Below, piece after piece: positions 26,461 through 34,999 of a stretch of DNA of 41,891 nt (positions are counted from its first letter, which is position 1; every line of letters begins with the position of its first letter). The DNA lies in NCBI GenBank assembly GCA_913057725.1, contig CAJXOS010000044.1, positions 1 to 41,891 of the forward strand, written 5' to 3'. The notes under the pieces were generated by a model, which ran no database searches, was not told where the DNA came from, and worked only from the letters and a program-made list of their open reading frames with translations. Origin of the DNA: an uncultured Lewinella sp. GTDB taxonomy: Bacteria; Bacteroidota; Bacteroidia; Chitinophagales; Saprospiraceae. Position numbers and translations under genes: made by a program.

Positions 26461-28620
26461 TTAGCCCTCAATGTACTTCACTGGAGCATCTGTATTATAG
26501 AAGAAGAATGACCAGAGGTCAGCTTGCTCTTCGATAATCTTGCCAATTGGCTTACCCGCGCCATGACCTGCGTCCGTCGCAACTCGGATAAGGACCGGGT
26601 TTTCACCACTATGGCTCTTCTGCAACTGAGCAGCAAACTTAAAGCTATGTGCTGGTACTACACGATCATCATGATCGGCAGTGGTTACCATGGTTGCTGG
26701 GTATTCCACTCCTTCTTTAAGGTTGTGGAGTGGGCTATAGCTTAGAAGGTTGTTGAAGTGCTCTGGATCATCACTTGATCCGTACTCTGGAATCCAGCCT
26801 TTTCCAACTGTGAATTTGTGGTAGCGCAACATATCCATTACGCCTACTGCAGGGAAGGCTACCGCAAATAGGTCAGGGCGCTGTGTCATACAGGCGCCTA
26901 CTAGTAGACCGCCATTACTACCACCAGCAATAGCTAACTTGTCCTTGCTTGTATAACCTTCTGCAATGAGGTATTCTCCAGCAGCGATGAAGTCATCAAA
27001 TACATTCTGCTTGTTGTGCAACATTCCTGCTTTGTGCCATTCTTCACCATATTCGCCACCACCACGTAGGTTTGGCATGGCAAAAACGCCACCATTCTCT
27101 AGGAGTACAAGTCTGGACGCACTGAAGCTTGGCGAGAGACTCACATTAAAGCCACCATATCCATACAAATAAGTAGGGTTGTTGCTATTCATGTCCAAAC
27201 CTTTCTTGTGGACGATGAACATGCTTACCTCAGTACCATCCTTACTTGGATAGAATACCTGCTTCTCCACGTAGTCATCAGGGCTAAATTGTAGTTCTGC
27301 TTCGTAGAATGGAGTGGACTCACCCGACTTTACATCATACTTAAAGATGGTAGGCGGGTAAATGAAGGAAGTGAAGGTGTAGAATAGTACTTCATCATCT
27401 TCCTCACCACCTAAGCCACCGGCACTACCAGTACCAGGAAGCGCGATTTCCTGACGATCACTACCATCATAGTTGTGGCGATAGTAACGGTCAGTTGCCT
27501 TCTCTAGGTAGTTAGCGTATAAGTATCCACCACCACTAGAGACGTTTTGCAATAGGTCCTCGCTCTCGGGGATAATTTCCTTCCAGTTTTCCTTTGCTGG
27601 ATTTTCAATGTCAACTTCTACCAGGCGATATTTTGGTGCGTCAATATCCGTTAGTACTAACATCTTCGTGCCGATATTGTGAACTACTGAGTTCTTGCTA
27701 TCGTAACCTGGGAATAGCGCCACGAAATCGCCATCATTCTTCAAGTCCTTGTAGTAGGTAGCGAATCCATCCGTACCAGGAGCATCAAACATGATGTAGT
27801 AGTTACCATCTTCGGTCACATAACCATAGTGGTAGTTGCCAGGATTTTCGTCGTCACGGAAAATGAGTTTGTCTTCACTTTGTGGCGTACCAAGTTCATG
27901 GTAATAGACACTGTGGTATTGATTGTTGCCGGAAAGTTCTTGACCTTCTGCTGGGGCAGGGTAGCGGCTATAGAAGAAACCATTGCCAGACCAACCGGCA
28001 CCACTAAACTTCACCCATTCTAACTTATCGTCCATCTCCTTTTTGGTCGCGACTTCCATCACGCGAATCTGACGCCAGTCACTTCCTGCTTCCGCTACTG
28101 AAAAGGCTACGTAGCGGTCGTCTTGAGAGAATCCAAGAAGACTAATGGCAGTTGTACCTTCTTCCGACCAAGTGTTAGGGTCAATAAAGACTTCAGGCTC
28201 ACCATCTAATCCTTGCTGGAAGTAGATAACGGCTTGGTTTTGCAAACCATCGTTCTTGTAGAAGAAGTAGTAGTCACCGGCACGGAACGGAGAACTCAAA
28301 CGAGGATAGTTGAGTAGTTCGGTTAGGCGTTCTTCAATTTTTTCACGGAATGGGATAGCTTCAAGGTAGCCGAAGGTGACTTCGTTTTGGCTTTTTACCC
28401 AAGCTTCCACATCTTGGGCGGTGTCAACCTCGAGCCACCGGAATGGGTCAGCTATGATTGTTCCGTGATAGTCGTCTTCGTGCTCTACAGTAGCCGTTTC
28501 GGGGTAGTTTACGGGCATTTTTGCGTAATTACTGGATTCTGTTGCTTCTGGTTCACTAGTACAAGCGAGTAGTGATAACAAGGCAAGGCAACAAAAGGTG
28601 CGAATCAACATATTTTTCAT
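26461..28620 (-). CDS. Prolyl oligopeptidase family serine peptidase (S9A), lipoprotein
   Basis: 719 residues from ATG 28620; the frame continues to 28686, but the lipoprotein signal starts here (LIRTFCCLALLSLLAC, Cys 20). The N-terminal segment (YHGTIIADPFRWLE) and a seven-bladed propeller precede the alpha/beta-hydrolase domain from about residue 450. The catalytic triad is visible: Ser in GGSNGGLL (near 567), Asp in DHDDRVVPAHS (near 651), His in DAGHGAGK (near 686). Known role: cuts short peptides after proline. The lipid anchor places it in the periplasm or on an outer-membrane face, so it probably acts on imported or extracellular peptides. It is divergent from the TolB-amidohydrolase gene, with a 32-bp palindrome between them. 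Confidence 0.95.
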   Translation of the reverse strand: MKNMLIRTFCCLALLSLLACTSEPEATESSNYAKMPVNYPETATVEHEDDYHGTIIADPFRWLEVDTAQDVEAWVKSQNEVTFGYLEAIPFREKIEERLTELLNYPRLSSPFRAGDYYFFYKNDGLQNQAVIYFQQGLDGEPEVFIDPNTWSEEGTTAISLLGFSQDDRYVAFSVAEAGSDWRQIRVMEVATKKEMDDKLEWVKFSGAGWSGNGFFYSRYPAPAEGQELSGNNQYHSVYYHELGTPQSEDKLIFRDDENPGNYHYGYVTEDGNYYIMFDAPGTDGFATYYKDLKNDGDFVALFPGYDSKNSVVHNIGTKMLVLTDIDAPKYRLVEVDIENPAKENWKEIIPESEDLLQNVSSGGGYLYANYLEKATDRYYRHNYDGSDRQEIALPGTGSAGGLGGEEDDEVLFYTFTSFIYPPTIFKYDVKSGESTPFYEAELQFSPDDYVEKQVFYPSKDGTEVSMFIVHKKGLDMNSNNPTYLYGYGGFNVSLSPSFSASRLVLLENGGVFAMPNLRGGGEYGEEWHKAGMLHNKQNVFDDFIAAGEYLIAEGYTSKDKLAIAGGSNGGLLVGACMTQRPDLFAVAFPAVGVMDMLRYHKFTVGKGWIPEYGSSDDPEHFNNLLSYSPLHNLKEGVEYPATMVTTADHDDRVVPAHSFKFAAQLQKSHSGENPVLIRVATDAGHGAGKPIGKIIEEQADLWSFFFYNTDAPVKYIEG

Positions 28621-28691
28621 CAGTTTTTCGAAAGAATGTGGTGAGAATTTGGGCCGAAGAGTGGCGCAACACCGGTTTACGTCCAAAAGAT

Positions 28692-28723
28692 AACCAATTA
28701 CGAACAGCTGTTCGTAATTGGTT
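28692..28723. promoter_or_regulatory. 32-bp perfect palindrome between divergent genes
   Basis: The 32 bases are an exact palindrome centred between 28707 and 28708, with the core CGAACAGCTGTTCG. It lies 72 nt from the peptidase ATG and 88 nt from the amidohydrolase ATG. No T-run follows on either side, so a terminator role is unlikely. A shared operator is the simplest reading. The core fits GAAC-N4-GTTC, the pattern of the Gram-positive SOS box, but that may be chance. Confidence 0.6.
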
Positions 28724-28810
28724 CAGTGAAAGGCCATTCTGCCGCAGTAAATGGAAAAAAGGCTCCTGGAAAATTACTTACCTTAGCCGTGCTTGATAAA
28801 AGATTTCATT

Positions 28811-31800
28811 ATGTGCAAAAATGCTCTGCTGCTGTCGATGCTGATGGCGACACTCTTCCTTTCTGCTCAATCCGATAAAGATAAATGGGACGTCAATGAT
28901 CCACCCGGTGACTGGGAGTGGCAAGACCTCAACTTTACCACGGATGAGGGAACTTGGATGAACCTTGATGTAAGTCCTGATGGAAAGACCATCGTATTCG
29001 ATCTACTCGGTGATATTTATCAAATGCCAATGGTTGGTGGTAAGGCGACACCACTTCGTACCGGTATTGCCTGGGAAGTACAGCCTCGATTTAGTCCTGA
29101 TGGATCCCAAATTCTCTTCACCAGTGATGCTGGTGGAGGTGATAACATTTGGATTATGGACGCTGATGGCAAAGAGGCTCGGCAAGTAACGAAAGAGAGC
29201 TTCCGTTTGTTAAACAACGCAGCCTGGACTCCTGATGGCCAGTACATCGTTGCTCGTAAGCACTTTACTTCTCAACGTTCCTTGGGAGCGGGTGAGATGT
29301 GGATGTATCACGTTAGCGGTGGCAGCGGTATTCAGCTCACCAAACGTAAGAATGACCAGCAGGATGTAAACGAACCAACTGTTTCTCCGGACGGACGCTA
29401 CGTGTACTTTAGCGAGGATATGTATCCGGGCGGCTTCTTCCAGTACAATAAGGACCCTAACAGTCAGATCTACGTGATTAAGCGTTATGATCGTCAGGAA
29501 GATAAGCTGGAGACAATTGTGCGCGGTCCAGGCGGGGCCTGTCGCCCGCAAATCTCGAATGATGGCAAACGCTTGGCTTTTGTGCGTCGCGTACGTGAAA
29601 AATCAGTGCTATTTGTTTACGAACTGGAAACAGGCCTAGCCTATCCGGTTTACGATGCACTCAGCAAAGACCAGCAAGAGGCATGGGCAATCTTCGGAGT
29701 TTATTCTGGTTTTGATTGGACCCCAGACGATTCCCATATCGTGATTTGGGCCGACGGAAAAATCTGGCAAGTGCCGAGTGATCCGAACACCAAGGCCAGT
29801 GCTCGGCAAATACCCTTCTCAGTTGAGGTCAACACAAAAGTAGCTACTACGCAACGAGTGAATAATCCGGTTTATGAAGACGACTTTACCGTCAAAGTTA
29901 TTCGTCATCTGACGACCTCTCCTGATGAAAAGACATTGGCGTTTAGTGCCGTTGGTTATCTCTGGACCATGGATGTAGATAGTAAAGAAGTAGAACGTCT
30001 TACCTCCGCATCCCACTTTGAGTTTGAACCCGCCTTTAGCCCAGATGGATCAAAGTTGGCATACGTTAGTTGGCATGATACAGAATTGGGGAGTGTCATT
30101 CTACGCGACCTGTCAGGAGGTACAGAAACGACGCTTACAGCCGAACCAGGTATTTACAGAACTCCTGCTTTTTCGCCAAATGGAAAGACTGTTGTTTATC
30201 GAAAGGATGGAGGTAATGGTCATCAAGGCTACGTTCATTGTACAGAACCTGGACTCTACACAGTTTCCGTTGATGGTGGTGAAGCCTCGCTGGTGCATCC
30301 TCGTGGAGAATATCCAGTATTTAGTGCTGATGGCGAGCGGATCTTCTACCAAACGGGTGGTTTCCTATTCGGTAGCTTGACCAAGAGTTTCTACAGCATC
30401 AAGGTCAATGGTACGGATGAGAAGAAGCACTTTGATGGCAAGTATGCGCAGCGGTTCAGTATTAGCCCAGATAACAACTGGATTGCTTGGTCTGAATTGT
30501 ACAAGGTGTATGTAGCACCGTTTCCAAAAACAGGTAAGTCAATAGGTATCAATGCCAAGACGAAGGCGGTTCCTGTAGCGCAGGTAGCTAAGGATGCTGG
30601 TATCAATATACATTGGTCGACAGATAGTAAGACCCTTCGTTGGACCCTTGGAAATGAGTATTACTCTGATCAACTAACGGAACGTTTCTCTTTCCTAGAA
30701 GGAGCGGCTGATAGTATCCCTCCTCTGGATACCGTCGGAATGCAGATTCCACTGGAGTTACCGATGGACAAGCCGGAAGGTTTAGTTGCTTTCACTAACG
30801 CCCGCATTATTACGATGGAAGGGGCCGAAGTTATAGAGCAGGGTACAGTTTTGGTAGAAGGAAATACCATTCGAGAAGTTGGGGCTGATGTTCGTGTGCC
30901 ACGGTCGGCGAAAGTTATTGACTGTGCTGGTAAGACAATTATGCCGGGAATCATTGATGTACACGGTCACTTAGGTGACTTCCGTTATGGTCTAAGCCCA
31001 CAGCAAAATTGGTTCTACTATGCCAATTTAGCTTATGGTGTTACCACTGCTCATGACCCGAGTTCGAACTCGGAAATGATCTTCAGTCATAGTGAGATGA
31101 TTAAGGCGGGGCATTCTGTAGGCCCACGTTTGTATAGTACCGGCACGATTATCTACGGAGCGGATGGCGACTTTAAGGCGGTTATCAATAACCTTGACGA
31201 TGCTCGCTCTGCTCTACGTCGTACAAAGGCTTATGGAGCCTTCAGTGTGAAGAGTTATAACCAACCACGCCGCGAGCAACGGCAGATGGTCATGCGTGCT
31301 GCACGTGAGCTTGATTTACTCGTTGTACCAGAGGGAGGATCTTTCTTCTTCCACAACATGAGTATGGTTGCAGACGGACACACTGGTGTTGAGCATAATA
31401 TTCCTGTAGCACCACTATTTAATGATGTGACCACCTTCTGGGCTGCCACGGAAGCTCATAATACACCAACGCTGATCGTGAACTATGGTGGTGTGAATGG
31501 TGAGTACTATTGGTATCAACACACCAACGTGTGGGAAAAGGATCGCTTACTGAGTTTCACGCCTCGCCAAGTGGTAGATAGCCGTTCTCGTCACCGGACT
31601 ATGATTCCAGAAGAGGAGTATGAAAATGGTCATATCCTCACCAGCCAATCCTTGAAAAAATTGACGGATGCGGGAGTGAAAGTTAACCTTGGAGCACACG
31701 GTCAATTGCAAGGACTAGGGGCACATTGGGAGCTTTGGATGCTTGAACAAGGCGGTATGACCAATATGGAAGCCTTGCATGCTGCAACTATCAACGGTGC

Positions 31801-32086
31801 TCGATATCTCGGTATGGATAGTGAGATTGGTAGCCTCCGTGCCGGAAAGCTTGCAGACATCATCGTCATTGATGGCAACCCATTAGAAGACATTCGTGAA
31901 ACAGAAAAGGTCCAGTACACGATGGTCAATGGGCGTCTCTATGATGCGGCAACCATGAATGAGATTGGAAACTATGATCGCCCTCGCGGCGAATTTTACT
32001 TCGAGCAAGCCGGTAGTGGTAATGCCTGGCCAATGATGACAACAACTGGATCAGCTATGCCAACACAATGTGCTTGCCAGCGTTAG
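28811..32086 (+). CDS. Exported TolB-propeller/amidohydrolase fusion protein
   Basis: 1091 residues from ATG 28811; the upstream start at 28793 is TTG. A signal peptide covers 1-20 (LLLSMLMATLFLSAQ). Residues about 40-620 hold repeated PD40/TolB blades (VSPDGKTIVF, FSPDGSQILFTSD, FSPDGSKLAYVSW). From about 657 comes a metal-dependent amidohydrolase: HxH in IIDVHGHLG (near 716), Lys in FSVKSYNQ, His in DGHTGVEHNIP, His in LGAHGQLQGLG, and the closing strand GKLADIIVIDGNPLEDI. The C-terminus ends with an unusual CxC (PTQCACQR). Family relatives include imidazolonepropionase-like and Xaa-Pro dipeptidase-like enzymes, so a periplasmic peptide or cyclic-amide hydrolase is likely. The neighbouring prolyl oligopeptidase fits peptide use. 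The true substrate is unknown. Confidence 0.92.
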   Translation: MCKNALLLSMLMATLFLSAQSDKDKWDVNDPPGDWEWQDLNFTTDEGTWMNLDVSPDGKTIVFDLLGDIYQMPMVGGKATPLRTGIAWEVQPRFSPDGSQILFTSDAGGGDNIWIMDADGKEARQVTKESFRLLNNAAWTPDGQYIVARKHFTSQRSLGAGEMWMYHVSGGSGIQLTKRKNDQQDVNEPTVSPDGRYVYFSEDMYPGGFFQYNKDPNSQIYVIKRYDRQEDKLETIVRGPGGACRPQISNDGKRLAFVRRVREKSVLFVYELETGLAYPVYDALSKDQQEAWAIFGVYSGFDWTPDDSHIVIWADGKIWQVPSDPNTKASARQIPFSVEVNTKVATTQRVNNPVYEDDFTVKVIRHLTTSPDEKTLAFSAVGYLWTMDVDSKEVERLTSASHFEFEPAFSPDGSKLAYVSWHDTELGSVILRDLSGGTETTLTAEPGIYRTPAFSPNGKTVVYRKDGGNGHQGYVHCTEPGLYTVSVDGGEASLVHPRGEYPVFSADGERIFYQTGGFLFGSLTKSFYSIKVNGTDEKKHFDGKYAQRFSISPDNNWIAWSELYKVYVAPFPKTGKSIGINAKTKAVPVAQVAKDAGINIHWSTDSKTLRWTLGNEYYSDQLTERFSFLEGAADSIPPLDTVGMQIPLELPMDKPEGLVAFTNARIITMEGAEVIEQGTVLVEGNTIREVGADVRVPRSAKVIDCAGKTIMPGIIDVHGHLGDFRYGLSPQQNWFYYANLAYGVTTAHDPSSNSEMIFSHSEMIKAGHSVGPRLYSTGTIIYGADGDFKAVINNLDDARSALRRTKAYGAFSVKSYNQPRREQRQMVMRAARELDLLVVPEGGSFFFHNMSMVADGHTGVEHNIPVAPLFNDVTTFWAATEAHNTPTLIVNYGGVNGEYYWYQHTNVWEKDRLLSFTPRQVVDSRSRHRTMIPEEEYENGHILTSQSLKKLTDAGVKVNLGAHGQLQGLGAHWELWMLEQGGMTNMEALHAATINGARYLGMDSEIGSLRAGKLADIIVIDGNPLEDIRETEKVQYTMVNGRLYDAATMNEIGNYDRPRGEFYFEQAGSGNAWPMMTTTGSAMPTQCACQR

Positions 32087-32100
32087 AGCCCATACGAGTT

Positions 32101-32565
32101 TTACCTGGGGATAGCACCACGATAGGTGCGCTCTTCAGGTAAAGCTCCAAAAGGTAGGTTATAGTTGTCTGTGAAATTGTGGTAGTAGTCCAGATGGATG
32201 CTATCTGCAGTGAGCCATAGCTTTCCACGGTGCCGGTCATTACGTAGAAGGTCACTATTATCTAGCTCAAAGCGAAGTGTATCCTGATCTTCTGTGGCTT
32301 CAAACGGATCTCTGTTTAGGTTAATGAAGCTAACCAATAGCGTCCTTGAGGTACCGTTTTTGCGACGGATCAATATCTGGAAGTTCTCCAAGGTATCGGT
32401 GGTCAGTTGTAATGTGTATTCGTACTCGGAGGTGAAAATTTGTGTATAAGGATTATCCCGATAGATAGTGCCTTCAAATTCGCCGATAAAATCACTGGGG
32501 CGAACTTCGTCTTTGCAGCCAGTGAAAATTGAAAATAGGATTAAGAGAAACGCTAAACGATTCAT
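32101..32565 (-). CDS. Small lipoprotein with possible surface-export signal, unknown function
   Basis: 154 residues from ATG 32565. The lipobox is clear (LFSIFTGC, Cys 17). The mature start is C-K-D-E-V, which resembles the K-(D/E)2 lipoprotein export signal known in Capnocytophaga. That would place the protein on the outer face of the outer membrane; this is inference. The remainder is beta-rich (GEFEGTIYRD; YEYTLQLTTDT; GKLWLTADSIHLDYYH), consistent with a small lipocalin-like or beta-sandwich fold. I recognise no family. It lies between the two amidohydrolase genes but on the opposite strand, ending 14 nt from the stop of the upstream one without a terminator. Confidence 0.8.
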   Translation of the reverse strand: MNRLAFLLILFSIFTGCKDEVRPSDFIGEFEGTIYRDNPYTQIFTSEYEYTLQLTTDTLENFQILIRRKNGTSRTLLVSFINLNRDPFEATEDQDTLRFELDNSDLLRNDRHRGKLWLTADSIHLDYYHNFTDNYNLPFGALPEERTYRGAIPR

Positions 32566-32645
32566 AGGTGTAGTATTTGGTATCTGATTTCCAAATGGTT
32601 AGATGAATTCCTGTATTATTACCTAGTAAACACTAAGATGTTACC

Positions 32646-34253
32646 ATGCGAAGATTATTACTTATTGTCAGTTGTCTGCTTCTAATTTTTTCCCAACAAG
32701 CCTGGTCCCAGGTAGATGCTTCGCCTGACCGAGCAGAAGGAGAGGGAGATGGCCCCTATAGCCAGCTCATTATCCGTGGAGTAACACTAATTAACGGAAA
32801 CTGCGCCCCGCCACGAGGACCCATCGATATTGTGGTCGAGAATGATCGGATTGTGAAAATTCAGGTGGTGGGTAACCCAGGGGTGCCAATCAATCAGGAT
32901 CGCCGACCTCAACTGAAAGAAGGAGGATATGAACTCGACGCAGAAGGTATGTACCTGATGCCAGGATTCGTGGATATGCACGGGCATATCGGTGGTCGCG
33001 CCCAAGGTGCAGATGCAGAATATGTGTTCAAGTTGTGGATGGGGCATGGCATTACGACCATTAGAGACCCGTCCTGTGGCAATGGCTTGGACTGGGTGCT
33101 AGAGCATAAAGAGCGAAGTAATCAGAACACGATTGTAGCACCGAGAATCGAGGCCTATACTGTTTTTGGTCAGGGCAATTACGACTTAATCAATACGCCT
33201 GAAGGTGCACGCGAATGGGTACGTGCCAACGCTGAGAAAGGAGCTGATGGAATTAAGTTCTTTGGTGCAAACCCGGATATCATGGGTGCTGCTCTGGATG
33301 AGAATAAAAAGCTAGGACTACGTTCTGCTTGTCACCATGCGCAAATGGACGTAGGTCGGTGGAATGTAGTGAATAGTGCTCATGCCGGACTTACGACCAT
33401 GGAGCACTGGTACGGCCTACCAGAGGCCCTCTTTGCAGATCGCACAGTTCAGGATTATCCGGTAGATTACAATTACCAAAATGAGCAGAATCGCTTTGAG
33501 GAGGCCGGACGTTTGTGGAAACAAGCAGCACCGCCCTACAGTGATCACTGGAACGCGGTAATGGAAGAGCTTCTAGCTTTAGACTTTACTTTGGACCCAA
33601 CCTTCAATATTTACGAAGCTAACCGCGACCTCATGCGCGCCCGCCGGGCAGAGTGGCATGAGGAGTATACCCTTCCGAGCCTTTGGAAGTTCTATCAGCC
33701 AAGTCGTATTAGCCATGGCTCTTATTGGCACGCATGGGGTACGGAGCAAGAGGTGGCCTGGCGCGAGAATTATCGACTTTGGATGACTTTTGTTAATGAA
33801 TACAAAAACCGTGGCGGACGTGTAACTACAGGCTCCGATTCCGGGTTTATCTTTCAGTTGTATGGTTTTGCCTACATTCGCGAACTGGAACTGCTTAGAG
33901 AGGCAGGATTTCATCCGCTGGAAGTGGTGCGTTCAGCAACATTATACGGAGCAGAGGCACTAGGAATGGAGGATGAAATCGGCACAGTAGAGGTTGGCAA
34001 AAAAGCCGATTTTGTGATTGTTGCAGAAAATCCAATCGCTGATTTTAAAGTACTTTATGGTACGGGAGCGATTCGCCTGGATGAGAACAATGAGGTGGTT
34101 CGTACTGAAGGAGTAAGATACACCGTCAAAGATGGAATCGTGTACGATGCACAGCAGCTGTTGGAAGATGTGAAGGCAATGGTGAAAGATTCTAAATCGT
34201 CAGAGGGTGTTGAAATTCGCCAGCCTGGTGAAACGCGTGCAAAGGACAGATAG
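32646..34253 (+). CDS. Exported amidohydrolase family protein
   Basis: 535 residues from ATG 32646. Signal peptide 1-21 (LLIVSCLLLIFSQQAWSQ). The amidohydrolase barrel begins after a short beta domain (LIIRGVTLINGN). Candidate metal and catalytic residues: HxH in FVDMHGHIGG, Lys in DGIKFFGANP, His in SACHHAQMD, His in TTMEHWYG, Asp in TTGSDSGF. The closing segment VGKKADFVIVAENPIADF is typical. This is the same superfamily as the fusion protein upstream but without the propeller. The likely role is hydrolysis of an amide or peptide bond in the periplasm; the substrate is unknown. The lipoprotein gene 43 nt downstream is probably co-transcribed. Confidence 0.92.
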   Translation: MRRLLLIVSCLLLIFSQQAWSQVDASPDRAEGEGDGPYSQLIIRGVTLINGNCAPPRGPIDIVVENDRIVKIQVVGNPGVPINQDRRPQLKEGGYELDAEGMYLMPGFVDMHGHIGGRAQGADAEYVFKLWMGHGITTIRDPSCGNGLDWVLEHKERSNQNTIVAPRIEAYTVFGQGNYDLINTPEGAREWVRANAEKGADGIKFFGANPDIMGAALDENKKLGLRSACHHAQMDVGRWNVVNSAHAGLTTMEHWYGLPEALFADRTVQDYPVDYNYQNEQNRFEEAGRLWKQAAPPYSDHWNAVMEELLALDFTLDPTFNIYEANRDLMRARRAEWHEEYTLPSLWKFYQPSRISHGSYWHAWGTEQEVAWRENYRLWMTFVNEYKNRGGRVTTGSDSGFIFQLYGFAYIRELELLREAGFHPLEVVRSATLYGAEALGMEDEIGTVEVGKKADFVIVAENPIADFKVLYGTGAIRLDENNEVVRTEGVRYTVKDGIVYDAQQLLEDVKAMVKDSKSSEGVEIRQPGETRAKDR

Positions 34254-34296
34254 AAAGATTACATAATCTCATAAACATAAAATTGACAAATTTCCT

Positions 34297-34866
34297 ATGA
34301 AGGCTAAACTATTGACATTACCGATTCTTTTGTCGGCAGTTATGCTGCTTATGAGTAGTTGTATTAGTGACCCAAAGGTAGAGGGTGATAACCCCACGAC
34401 CACTCAGCAGCCTACTAATCCTACTACTGCTGGTGGGCAAGCGGAAGGTGGGAGCTATGCGACCGCTGTTCAACCAAACACCAACAGTCCAAAAGTGCAG
34501 CTTCTTTTGCGCTCACCGTATTGGGTTGCGGAGTTTTGGGTGAATCACGCTGACAACAGTCAAAATAAACCGAATCGCGGCCGCTGGTGGAATCTTAAAC
34601 CAGATGGTACCTTCAACTACGGCCATTGGGAAGAGACCCTATCTTACGGTAGCTGGGTTGTCCATAACGATGGCGCGAAAGAGCTGATCCACTTCGATGC
34701 AGTTGATGACCGCTACGATATGGAATTTGAAATGCAAGCCGTTTCCCAGCTACAGGACTATATGTCTTGGGCAGGTACTGGAACCTATGATATGAAGCGT
34801 ATTGCTGTCAAGGCCACCAGTCTGCTTACCATGCCAACAAAAGCACAATTTGGTATTACCGATTAA
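34297..34866 (+). CDS. Lipoprotein, unknown function
   Basis: 189 residues from ATG 34297. Lipobox LLMSSC with Cys 22. A Thr/Pro/Gly-rich linker spans about 30-65 (TTTQQPTNPTTAGG), then a compact C-terminal domain rich in Trp and Tyr (PYWVAEFWVNH; GRWWNLKPDGTFNYGHWEE; GSWVVHNDG). The pattern of a W-x-L-x-P-D-G-T-F turn followed by short strands resembles lipocalin-like stress or copper-resistance lipoproteins, but no family can be named. It follows the amidohydrolase by 43 nt on the same strand and ends at a terminator, so the two form a likely two-gene unit. Confidence 0.82.
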   Translation: MKAKLLTLPILLSAVMLLMSSCISDPKVEGDNPTTTQQPTNPTTAGGQAEGGSYATAVQPNTNSPKVQLLLRSPYWVAEFWVNHADNSQNKPNRGRWWNLKPDGTFNYGHWEETLSYGSWVVHNDGAKELIHFDAVDDRYDMEFEMQAVSQLQDYMSWAGTGTYDMKRIAVKATSLLTMPTKAQFGITD

Positions 34867-34918
34867 TTGTAGATTGGACAAGTAAGTAGGAATTCATTTC
34901 GGATTTCCGGTAGAGAAT

Positions 34919-34957
34919 AAAAGATAGAGGATAGCACATGTCCTCTATCTTTTGTTA
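34919..34957 (+). terminator. Rho-independent terminator after the lipoprotein gene
   Basis: Stem AAAAGATAGAGGA (34919-34931) pairs exactly with TCCTCTATCTTTT (34941-34953), 9-nt loop, ending in a short T-rich run. Confidence 0.8.
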
Positions 34958-34999
34958 TTTAGAGGCTATACTTGACTGGTTATACAAAATAAGATCACT

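Noticed and set aside
28621..28686. Longer start for the prolyl oligopeptidase
   Set aside because: The lipoprotein signal begins at ATG 28620, and an upstream extension would bury it.
28701..28714. LexA (SOS) box
   Set aside because: GAAC-N4-GTTC matches the Gram-positive pattern, but it is only the centre of a much longer palindrome and the genes are not DNA-repair genes; kept only as a resemblance.
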